A stretch of 64,000 nucleotides of DNA, from the NCBI GenBank assembly GCA_003260075.1, contig QLIY01000001.1, positions 186,001-250,000 on the forward strand, given 5' to 3'. The notes under the pieces were generated by a model. The model was not told the DNA's origin. It saw only the letters and a program-made list of their open reading frames with translations, and searched no databases. The DNA is from Phallusia mammillata. Its lineage: Eukaryota > Chordata > Ascidiacea > Phlebobranchia > Ascidiidae. Position numbers and translations under genes: made by a program. This document shows positions 1 through 12,300 of the stretch, one piece after another (the stretch's first letter is position 1; each line of letters starts with the position of its first letter).

Positions 1-299
1 CGTGTCTGTTTCTGATTCGCTCGGCTTATCTTTCTTTCCAATCAACAATACGGAATTAACAGTAAGATTTACTTTGTAGAGCTCTTCTGGCACTGTATTT
101 TAATACAATGAAGTTGATATTAAACCTGGCAGCAACAGCTTATGAACACTTAGTATGACAAGTGTCAAAGCTGATTTATACAGAATTAAATGTTGTTTAA
201 TCTCTTAAAAATGACCAATTATAAAACAAAGTATATATATCTGCTCAACTAGGAGGTATAGTGAGTTGCTTCTGGTTTCAAGTCACTTTTTGCATTTAG
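1..299. other. Intron of integrin gene A
   Basis: Non-coding sequence before the first visible exon. Positions 70-150 contain a degenerate piece of the foldback element family with 'agagctcttctggca' and 'cctggcagcaacagctta'. Nothing else recognisable. Confidence 0.5.
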
Positions 300-1291
300 G
301 TTTGCACGTACAGCCGACAGAAGAAATGTTACCCAAGTTACTTTACACCCGGCGCTTGTTTCTCAAAAGCGAGTGTCTGGAAGCCGGTTAAGTGGAACGA
401 AAAGCGTAAGTTACCTTCCCTTGTGACAAATAGTTCAAGGAGCATGTCAACCCTGGGTGTAATTGTATCCACAATCGAGCGTTTAGTGCCAATTGGGGCA
501 TTAGTGATTGAAATTGGTTTATAACGGAAAGTCACAAATCTTTCCTCGAATAGAAGACAGGCTAATACTTAGCTGGCAAATTCAGCACATTCTTATCAGC
601 TAAGTAATGTCAATATAAGTGACTGGAATCGTCTCTATTAGTACATCCTTATAGAAGACAGGCTATTGTCAACTTTGGCAAATCTGAAATCGTTTTTATA
701 GATACATTTATAGGTTTACAAGTAGAAGGCATCTTCAATGGCCTGTTCAACTTGATTTAATAAATGTTTTCCATTGTTGACAGTATGTCATACCGAAAAC
801 ATGTATTTCAAATCAGTCTGTTGGTATCTTTGACTTTAGTTTTCGCTAGTTTGCTACAAAACGAAACGCCACTAAATTTCGGATTGTCCATTAGGTTGCT
901 TTCTCCACTTTGTCGATGTCATCTACGTAGTGGACAGTTCCAACTCAATCACTCAAGCTGAGTTCGACACCATGAAGAACGTGATGCTTTCGGTTTCCGA
1001 AGTTTTCCGAAACATTATCGGCGACACAACACAAGTTGGAATACTTCAATACGGGCAGCTCAACGGCAGAAAGTAAGTTCTATTTCGCGTTTAAGAAAGT
1101 TTAAAAGTTGAGCGTTCAAACCCCACCGCAGGCGCGTATAGCCATGATGCGCCTTGTGTGAATTCAAGTCTTTATTAATTACTTTGTATACGCTTTTCCA
1201 CTTATGATCCAACATAAAGGTAAAGGAATCAATTAAAGCACCTTTTGCTGGGCATATTGTTTTAAAGTTAAACATATTTCGCCTATGTTCC

Positions 1292-1389
<98 letters not shown>

Positions 1390-3375
1390 AGCAGTCATAT
1401 TTTCGCCTAAAAATATGACTGCTCGGTAATACGCTTACATATAGAGGTCACTAAAAAACAAAACAATATCTGCGCGAATACAAGTCGAAGACAATAATCT
1501 TAGGTACACAAGACACGGACTTGAAGACTGGTTTGACTAAAATAAATGCCAGTGATGTAGAATAAAACGTATAACTTTTATTAGGCAAACGTTTCGACAA
1601 AAATAATTGTCATTACTAGTAAAAAATGATGACAAGATTTTTTATTAAAACGTGTTTAGTTATAGTAAAATATTTATGCCCCCCCCCCAAGACTGGTTTG
1701 ACTAAAATAAATGCCAGTGATGTAGAATAAAACGTAGAACTTTTATTAAGCCAACGTTTCGACAAAAATAATTGTCATTACTAGTAAAAAATGAAGACAA
1801 TAGTATTTATTAAAACGTGTTTAGTTATACTAAAAATATTTATATTTAAACACGTTTTCACGGTTGGCATCGCACAACTGATCTGATATCTTTTCAGTAC
1901 TTTAGGAACACAAAAATAAAGATGTTATGTTTCTCAATTTCAGTCTGACATATCTATCCTCGAGCCCGAGACATTACCAAACCCCGGTGAGACTTGGAGA
2001 TTGTCGGACTGTAATATGCTTGCAGGAAGCGATCACCAACAACATGCAACACTTAAGAGCGGCAAACACATACACAGCCAGGGCTATTGAACGAGCTGTA
2101 AAGGTGGGGAAAAATGCGGTAGATCCAAATGCAGACTAAACTAGTACTTTAGTTTTTAACATTAATTTTTACTCTTTACTCTTGTGCTTGCTTTTAGATA
2201 CTGAAGACGCCGCATAGGCGAAATATGTTTAACTTAGAGTCATGACTTGATGTTCTAATAAATTTGTACGCATTTACAAATGCTACGTACAAATGTGATT
2301 TTGGTAATAGGTACTAATAAGCAATATAGGATGTACAAATCCTTGCTGCTATTAAAGCCATTTGTTTCTTTAAATAAAACCAATGGTGAATCTGTAGAAA
2401 CAAATTGTAATGTGTTGTAAACAGAGCAAACTGGAAAAATGTGTAGATAACTACAAATAGCACTTAGCAGTTTAGTTTTCAATCGACATGAAATTGTTGT
2501 ACGATTACATAGATTGACTTTCCACGGTCTAAAAACGCAGCAGTTTCAGAGAAAGTGATTGTTCTTATTACTGATGGCAAAGCGACGGATTACAAAAGAT
2601 TGCAAACAAGGTAAGAAAAATCGAATGTTTTTAAAGGTTTAATGTAAAATCATTTATTATGTTCGGTTTAATTTAAACATGTTTTTTTAACTATGGTGCT
2701 GTTTCTGTCATTTTACCCCCCCCCCCTTATTACTGATGGCCGAGCGACGGATTACAAACGATTGCAAGCAAGGTAAGAAAAATCGAATGTTTTTAAAGGT
2801 TTAATGTAAAAACATTTAATATGTTCGGTTATGTGAACATGTTTTTTAACTATGGTTGCTGTTTCTGTCATTTTTTGAATAAAATCGTCCGCGGACGCCC
2901 AAATTTTAATACCTAGTCAATGTTTAAACTCCACTTTTTCAATGTACAAGACACGGACGTAAAAAGTGACCGGTTTTAAATACAAAACTAATCGAAGTCT
3001 TGTACATAGTAACAATTTAATTACATAGTAACAATTTAATTGAAAACCCATTGTATAAAACCCTAGGCCAAACAGAGTCAGCCGGTGTACAATATTTTCA
3101 CACAATATGTTTCACCAAAACTTTGGCATCTTCTTTAGTTCCTGTAAAGTGTACATGAATACAACACGATACCCAATTTAGTTACCATTTGACGGAGGCC
3201 AACAACATAACTGTGTACGCAATCGGAGTTGGGTCCAGAATCGAAGTCGACCAACTCAGAACGAGTGCAAACGGGGCAGTTTCAAACGAACGAGTACTCA
3301 AAGCAACAAACTTCCAGCAACTACTCGATACTCTGGCTAACCTCACGCAAATCATATCAAAAGGAATTACTGAAG
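300..3375 (+). CDS. Gene A: I (VWA) domain exons
   Basis: Exons 300-405, 895-1072, 1944-2103, 2513-2610 and 3182-3375. The first encodes the end of a propeller blade. The second opens the I domain with the MIDAS motif VVDSSNS (D-x-S-x-S). The third carries the MIDAS threonine region [13 protein letters not shown], and the fourth the MIDAS aspartate in LITDGKATD. All metal-binding residues expected in an active I domain are present, so ion-dependent ligand binding is likely. Lengths 178, 98 and 194 nt are identical to those of the paralogue. The exon starting at 1944 is 3 nt longer than its counterpart and differs in the loop after SSSPRHY. Confidence 0.92.
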
Positions 3376-6300
3376 GTTCTTATTGCAAAGTTAATATCAT
3401 TGTAGTCAAACTGTAAAGGTTCTTAAGAACACTATACACGAATATGTTTATAAGTTTAATAGGAAATGTCTTAGCAGTAATGGAAAATGCTTTATTATCA
3501 AACGTTTCAGCTTTTCCTCATGTTATTAACATATTATAAAGTCTTTTTGGCAGCCTTTTTATCAATAATTTCACTAATTTGACCCAAAGTTCCCTGTCAA
3601 TTTTAACATCTTCAGTAATGTGCTCTATCCCAAAAACATGATTTCATTTGCATCAACGCACGAATACAGGTGCTTAGCTAGAATTGCTGTGCCTTAAACC
3701 TGCACAACCCATAATAAACCGACATGTTTCCAGGACAAACTGTAACCAGTGTTGAAAACGCGACGGAAAACGCTATGTTTGGATTTTCTGGAACCACAAC
3801 GCAGGTAGGAAGAATAAAATCGATTTTGAAAATATAGCAAATTCACCACAGAACACAGACTATCATCGGTTGCCCTCAATGGGGTACTGTACTCCTTCGA
3901 CAAACTGGTTTGCAACTGGGACCTCTGTTTAAATTTAGAAGCTGAATTTAAGGACTTTCCACAAAGCACTTTTAAGAACTTCTTTATTTTGGATTCTGGC
4001 CAAAGAGATTTACCCTACAAACTAGATTACACTAAAAATCAATCGATGGAAAATATCTAAAGCATACTTATCGACGATCACTGTTTTTTTTTTCAATATA
4101 ACTATACAACTCTGTATAAAAGAAACAGGTTCCCAAGGAAACATAATTATTCGACAAACTATATTACTAGCAACTAATTCTTATTTCCAAATATAATTTA
4201 TTGCTAGCAACTAATACCACCGTCCTTGACCTCCCAAGCTCCTGGGCTTGTCAGGACCAAGTCCTGGAAACTCCACACACGTGCCTTGCACTTCAATTCG
4301 TTTGTTTATTACTTATTCTTATGCAAATAGACCTTATTCAAATAGAATGTTTGGGAAACAAAACAAGTCGTTAGAAATTAATAGTAATAACGTTTACATA
4401 TAAATTCAAGTTTAACTAGCAACCAACACATTATTTCAATGCAAGTAATTAAACACTAAGCCAAAGAGTTAACTGCGGTAGGACTAAAACTGCTATGAGC
4501 CATTACATCAGCGGTACGTTTTATAAATTCATAACACGTGACATTAAACTGTACAACTATGCTTTTGCCGTTGGCGCTTGCACATTTTCTCACACACTAA
4601 ACAGCGCCAAATTTACCGCACAATACCAAAACATACGATTAAAGCGGGTAAACACCAGATAGCAAGGTCGAACAACCTCCTAATTTAACTGTAACAGGGA
4701 ATATTATCAACTCGAGCAATTTAGCAAGTAAAACCAGCTAATTTGCTAAACAATTACTGCAAAGTTTGCACAAATTATGACGTAATCGCTACAATTTCAT
4801 GTTTCAGGACGGAGGTGTGGCGATCGGGGCGGTGGGAAGTTACCAAAACACTGGAGCGGTCGTCACGTACCCCTCATCGGATTTAACCAACCCGAGTATG
4901 TTGAAATTTGATCAGGTCGCGGCCGCGTTGCCTGGATTGGACATGAACACATACGATTCCTACCTAGGTATTTAATATTAGGTTAAATTGGTTAAAATGT
5001 GTTAAGTAGCATGACTTGAAATTGAAAACAGAACCAGTCAATGAGTTTTATGGAATACATACATTTCGCCAAACTGGCATCTTCAGTTCCTTATTCAAAT
5101 AGAATATGATCGTCATTGGACGGTCTAAAATTGTTCAGTGTAATTATTCTTAGTAAAGTAGCATGATTGTGAATTTTATACAAGCATTTAGCCTGAGTGG
5201 GTAAAGTTCTGCAAAAAACTTAAAGACATTTTTCTTACCTGTGTTTATTGTTTTTCAGGCTACGCTATAACAAGTGGGAGATACGAAGGTGGAACAACAA
5301 CTTACATAGCGGCCTCTGCACCACGTTATCTTCTGCTCGGAGCGGTAAGAGCAAATAACAGTCATACGCCGATGCTCAAACTGCAAAAACACTAAAGCAC
5401 GTTCGGCATTATTAACTTTAACTTGCAGATTTTAAATCAAGGTAGTTTCATTCATAGGGCGTTGAAATGTCGACTGAGGAAAGCCATTTGTCAGAAGAGG
5501 ATTGTTTACAATATATTATGCCTGACAGCAACAGTTTTTATAGCTTCACGTATGCTTGTATATCCAGCTTTTTAGAGATATAAAAAGTTACGTTTATGTA
5601 TTTCAGTTCTCGGTTGCTACTTTACCGTCCTAATTAGGCATCATAATTGCTTTGGACTAAGTGAATTAGCTTTTGAGGTACTACCTTGCGTTTTGTGTAT
5701 ACGAAGGTAGTGTATATTCTGTTCCATAACTTACTTCTGATATATAAATACGTATTGCTCTTCCAGCAGTTTTTATCACAAATAATCGACGTTTCGACAT
5801 AGCATCCTGATGAAGGCGTCGTGTATGGGACGTCGAAACGTCGACTCTTTGTAATAAAGATGCTGGGAGACACATTATACATGCCAGCAATAGCTTGTTT
5901 AACTCTGCTATGACCAAACATTCACACAGTTTAATAAAGAAATCAAAATTACTGAATATTTTCAAGGTTGTGCTGTTTTCTGAAGTGAACGGAGCCAAAA
6001 CCACAATCCAAGCGAACTTAAAACACCAACAACACGGAAGCTACTTTGGAGGTACATTGCTAACATGTGATACCGACAACGATGGAAAAGATGAACTGCT
6101 GGTTGCTGCACCGCTTTACATTGGGGAGAACTACGATGAAGGAAGAGTATTCGTGTACTCGACTCGAAATAGGAGTTCTATTTCAGATTGGGTGAGTAGC
6201 GTTTGATGAATTCGACATCGTTTTTAAAAAGCCCGTTTAGACCCGAAGTTTGACTAACAGGCCTAAACACTGAAGCCTCAGGAAAGACTAAGACAACAAA

Positions 6301-9300
6301 CACATTAGACAATTGGTCTTCAACAAAGCGTTTTAGGGCTGTTTGATACTAGGTCAGGCCCACCAACTGGCTATACTTGGCTAATTAAATTTATTCAAAC
6401 ATACGTAAAGTCAGGCCCGAATCAAGTCCGATTTTATGAAGAAAGCCCGAACGCGGCCCGAAGCCGAACCCGGCCTGTAAACCTCGGCCCGACTAACAAC
6501 TCTGTGTCAGGCAGATTAAAGGCGTACTGTGATCTACACATGAGTGTGTCATGGTCGCTGGACGCTTCAGGGCTGATCCCAGTTACGAACTTACAGTATG
6601 TTCTTCTTAAAAATTATCAAAACGCACTTGTGCAATAACAAAGTTTATTCCATCGTATCAATCCCGAAAGCAAAGGCTAAAAATACCAGTTTGGGCAATA
6701 TTTGAATAAAGACACATAAACAGAATCGCTGCATAGTGGATATATGGTGATGTAGTGTATATGGAGGCTATATGGTGATGTTTGCAGACATAATGTTAAT
6801 ATCGTCTCGTACAGTGTGTTATGAAATACATAAAGTGTGTTCGTTCGTGTATGAACCAATCAGTATCAACCAAGATCTATTTCAGATTGAGTAAGTATTT
6901 GTAGTTGAGAATATAACTGAAAAAACGTATATGTGCCGAACATCAAAAACTACATCGTATTAACACACACCAAAGTAGGGAGTAAAAACTAGTTTGGTGT
7001 TCGGCACATATAAATGAGCACAAGATATATATATATGTTATGGTGTAGTTTTCAGACATAATGCAAACGTATAACCTCCAACACAGTGTGTTATGAGTGT
7101 GTGTTCGTGCATGAGCTAACATAACAACAACAGGTGGGTGGGGAGACATAGTCAACAGCTCGCATAGCCAAGTTACGTGGTGAATGAACACATTTGACAT
7201 TTATGAGTGGGATATTAATTTAAACTATGATCAACTTTAACGAGTAATAGTTTCTAACGCCTTTGCAGCAGGTAATTTTGACGGAAGTCGATCATCAGTT
7301 AAGTGAGGTTGCGTCAAAGAGGCTTTAAGCACAAACAAAATCTGACGTCAAACTGTTTTGATCTCCCGAAATATAGGCAAATGTTTTTAGACACGTCCGG
7401 CTTAAAATGGACATCGTGCTTCAAAAAGTTGTTTTAAAAATGCTCGAAGCGTAATTAATATGCCAGTAAGAGCTTTTACGTCTGTTTAATTTCTTGTATA
7501 AATGATCAAAGCATAATGAATCTCAAATTTCAGTCAGTTGTTTTAAAAATATGTAAATTGTAAATAAAATGGTTCCAAAACCGATTTAACTTCATAATCA
7601 AATACAGGAGGGCATATTCGTATGAGAGTTTTTATTTAATCAACTTTAGCAAAGTGCATAAAACCCATTGGGTTACAAACTTTTGTCAAACAACTATAAC
7701 ATACAATCGAACCTACAACGTTTTATTCTCTAGGCATCTCCCACATACGAAGCAACGCAACTGTCAGGAAACCGCGCCTCAGGTGGCAGGTTTGGAACAG
7801 CTATGACGTGTGCACGCGACCTCGACCAAGACGGATACTATGACGTCATAATAGCGGCGCCATACGCCGAGTCAGGTCGCGGTATTGTTTACGTTTACCA
7901 TGGAAGTCGCCACGGTCTGGTGGACATCGTAGCGCAGGTGGGGAAATGATTGGTCAAAACAGTCTGTGGCGCTAACTCAGACACACATGTAGAAACTAAT
8001 CTGAATTTGTACGAAATCTTTCCGTAAAACCTACACCATAATTCAACTTGTATTCGTAAAAATAATTTCAGACACTAATTTCGTATTCCCTAACTTTTTA
8101 AACAGGCTGATGACTCCACAAGAGTTTTTCGATTGTTTTTTTTTTGCGACGTTCAATCAGCCTATATGTTGTATATCAATTTACAAGTAAGAATAGAAAG
8201 CATTTTCCAAGTTACGAAATCCGTCAATGAATTAAATNCATTGAAGGCGTACTGTGATTGAAAAACGAGTGTGTCGTGGTCGCTGGACGCTTTAAGGCTT
8301 GGAGTAAAAATACTAGTTTGGGCAATATTTAGTCCTAATACGTAAGATACAACAGGTATATAGCGGCCATGGTGTTGTTTTCATACATAATGTTAATGCT
8401 GTATAACCTCCTACACAGTGTGTTATGAGTGTCTGTTCGTGTATGAACCAACACGTTAACAATAGCTAAACCATTGTGGGTGGGGAAACACAGTCAACAG
8501 CTCACACAGAGCCAAGTTACGTGATGAATGAACACAAATGACATTTATGAGTGGGAGATTAATTTAAACTATGATCAACTTTAACGAGTAATATTTTCTA
8601 ACGCCTTTGCAGCAGGTATTTTTGACGGAAGTCGACCATCGGTTAAGTGAGGTTGCGTCAAAGAAGCTTTAAGCACAAACAAAATCTGACGTCAAACTGT
8701 TTCGATCACCTGAAATATATGCAACAGCATTTTGACACGTACAACTTAAAATGGGCTTCGTACTTAAAAAAGTTGTTTCAAAAATGCGCAGGCCGTAATT
8801 AATATGCCCATCAGACCTTTCTGATCTGTTTGACTTCTTGTCTAAATGAAGCATAATTATTCACGAATTTTAGTTGTTTCAAAAATATGTAAATTGTCAA
8901 TAAAATGGTCCCAAAACTGATTTAACTTCATAATCAAATACAGGAGGACATATTAGTATGAGATTTTTATTTAATCAACTTCAGCAAAGTGCATAAAACT
9001 CCATAAGTTTTATGTAAAATGTCTTCATTTAGCAAAATGCGTACAAGGTCCTCATTTGGCAATGCATGAGACTCATTAGCTTTCAATTCCTGTCCAACTT
9101 TACGTACAATCAAACTTTACAACGTATTGTTGAACAGGCATCTCCCACATCCCCCCCCCCCCCCCCCCCCCCTGTTGCCTGTTGAAGGGTCAGATACTGT
9201 TCAGTTCAAATACTCTCAGTTCAATTTACAAGTAATGTGTTTCTGTTAAAAAAATTTGGTTTTAAGTTGCAAAACTTTTTTTCCCCCCCCCCCCCCCCCC

Positions 9301-12300
9301 CCCCGGGTCGCGGTATTGTTTACGTTTACCATGGAAGCAGCTACGGTCTAGTGGACATCGTAGCGCAGGTGGGGGAAATGGTTGGTCAAAACAGTATCTG
9401 GCGTTCAACTGAGACACACATGTAAAAACCGATCCGGTTTCGTAGTTAATCTTTTCTTATTAATGCAATCTCTATTTCTAACCTCGGTTTATGAGCAATG
9501 TTTTCACAGTTTCACAGACAGATCGAAAGCTTTTAAAGTTGTTAAACCTCATATTACAGACAATATCTGCGTCTCAACTTTTCCATCCCGGTCTTACAAA
9601 TTTCGGGTTGTCACTTGAGGGCGGTGTCGACGTCGATGACAACAAGTACCCGGATGTTATTGTTGGAGCGCCAACTAGTGACCAAGTCGTCGTGCTTAGG
9701 TGGAAAACGACTTTGTTTTCGAAATAACAAATACAGTTAACGATTTCGCATTAGTCGGGTTTCTAAACCAGTTATATCCGATCAACCGTAATAAAGTTCT
9801 CATCAGTGACATAAATATGTTTCATAAGTTCCAAATCATAAACAGTTTAGTTTCGTTGAACGATTTTAATGATTGACTTGCATGTATGATAAACACATTT
9901 TGGTAACTTTTCAAGAGAATACTTGACGTGGGTGTTGAGGTGAAGGGTTGTGTTGAAAAATGCTGAAAATGGGTTGAAATGTAAAAACGGTTGAAGCCCA
10001 CTAACTTATACAGGTCAAAGCCATGTTTTTAACAAGCGCCGTTTCTTTCAGGTCTCGTCCGGTTGTCAGTTTCAACAGCAGTCTCGAGTTTAACAAACCC
10101 AGTATAGATGTGGTGCAATGTCTGCTCGCCCCAAATGCGAGTTGCGCGGTTCTTACTGCTTGTCACGTTTACACAGGAAAGTCGGTAGAACTAACTCAAG
10201 GTGGGAAATGTTACGTTAAATCATGTGAAATGTCGATAATACCTGGCAAACCTGTGGCAATAATGTGACTGGTTTCGTTACAACGCTAAAAGGTTTTTGC
10301 TGCTTCAAGCTCGACAATAGTACAGTATGAGAGTAATTCATCCTTTTCTAACGATTTCTGAAAATGTTGTAGAAACTGAAGATGCAGTCAGAATAGAATA
10401 TATTCCATGTAAATTTATTGACTGATTTTGTTACTTACAAAACCATTTTCCCTTTTCAGTTTTTTATTCTCATAAGCAGTGATCATCAATGACCATGCTG
10501 TCTGTCGGATGGTCTGATACTGTTCATTATAATCACCCTCAGTTAAAGAAACTCGCTGGTTTTTGTAAAAAAAAAAATTATTTACAATTTCTGTTACGTG
10601 ACCCCTTGATGCCAATGATTTCTTGCAAGTCTGCCTGTTGTTGTTTCAGAAATCGAATTCACAATCAAGATTGACGAGATCCTGGGGCGAGTTGAGATTA
10701 AACAAAACCTTGCATCGTCGCAAGGAACCACTTTGTTCAAAAGTACGATGTCACTGGTCAAAGATTTGCAAAGCTGCGTTGCTTTGCAAGTATTTGCCAA
10801 CGTAAGTATCCGGTATAGCTGACTTGTTTCTCACAAAATAAAATCAGATAGGCTAATACATTTGAATAAAACATGCCGAAGCGTTTGAGATCTGCAAGTT
10901 TAAATCTATAATTTTCTGTATGGATTGGGACTTTGCTTCGATCTTTGAACTAAAAGTCAAGTAAAATTGAAGTACATGCACAATTGCTTTCTGCCAATTG
11001 TTGAAATTAAGTTTACAATCTGACCTTAAAAAGTATTATAAAACAATAATATCTAACAGTTTAACTTTGAAAATAACTTTTGTTTCGTTTGCAGCCAAAC
11101 GCAAACAACTTTGAATCGGCAGTGAAGGCAAATTTAACTTATTCTCTTCCACATTCACACACCAGTAGACCCTTGGCGTCAGTGGAGAGATTGTAAGTAC
11201 CAAGCTTGTGGTGAGAAAAATTTGATATCTTATTATTTAGCGTTGTGTTCTGTTTAATAGATATGGAAATACATTTACCACTGCGAGCATCAACTGGAAG
11301 AAGAATTGCGGAAATGACAGCAAGTGTAACTACGATCTCGCTGTAGACAGCAAAGTTGTAGCCCACACTGCCAGTCCAAGGTTTGGATTTTCATTCTAGT
11401 TGCTTTAATGATACTTACTTATAAAGCCATTAAACTTATTTGAGCTATTATTGAAAGATTACAGTCGTTTGCTTTTCATTAAACGTTTAATTCATATGTG
11501 ACCTGTTTCGACTTTAATCGACAAATTACGGTAAACAGTTTGGAATATAGATAGGATTTACTGGCGTCGTAATTTAAAAACAAACGTGTATTGCTTTCAG
11601 TAAAGATGAAGCTCTTGCTGACGGCGAGACCCTGGTATTAACATCTGACCAACTCGTGATTGTGAAAGTGAATTACACAAACAAAAGGGAGATTGCTTAT
11701 GGCACAAGGATTGCTGTGACTTACACTGATGGATTCAACTGGAATCGGGTAAAGAACAAGTAACATGTGATGTATAGGACAGGAAAAATGCGAAGGACAT
11801 AGAAACCCAACAGTTTGTATGCTGTTAAGTAGTGATCAGTGCCCTCATGAATTAACGCCTTGGCCATCATTTCAAGTATTACCACATATTTACTTAACCA
11901 CAGTGGAATAAACTCAGTACTTGGGCCATAATCCATAGGAAATTGCGCACTTGTATAGACTTCATGGCTTTCTTGTAATCTAGCTAATTTCCTGATAAGT
12001 GAAGTATAAAAAAGAAGAGTAGAATAAAAATACTTCCAGCTATTCAACAGTGGGATTTGAACTTACAACTCCTAGTAAACCTTACAAGCATTTGACGAGA
12101 CTTAATTTTCACTCACAGCTTCAAAACATCGTCAGTTCAACTTCCAGCCACAGTTGTGTGGGGGACCAGATTATAGAGACCGTCCATGGTGGCGAGAGAA
12201 CAACAGAACTTACGTATCAACACAACCAATATCTCAAAGATGTCATGCTTAATGGGTCTTGGGTAAGTTTGATATAAAACTTTAAAACCACATGTAGGAT

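Larger units (their letters stand above)
8243..9395. repeat. Large duplication, right copy (exon broken by gaps)
   Basis: Right copy of the preceding segment. It contains only the first 13 bases of the exon (9138-9150) and its last 66 bases (9305-9370), with two 22-C fillers and 110 bp of other sequence in between. Best read as the second allele placed in tandem by the assembly; a true exon duplication cannot be fully excluded. Confidence 0.75.

Noticed and set aside
1060-1398. A poly-glycine protein on the minus strand
   Set aside because: The frame exists only because it crosses a 96-C filler.
2726-2772. A duplicated I-domain exon as a real alternative exon
   Set aside because: It is truncated at a filler and carries the same flanking intron, as expected for the other allele.
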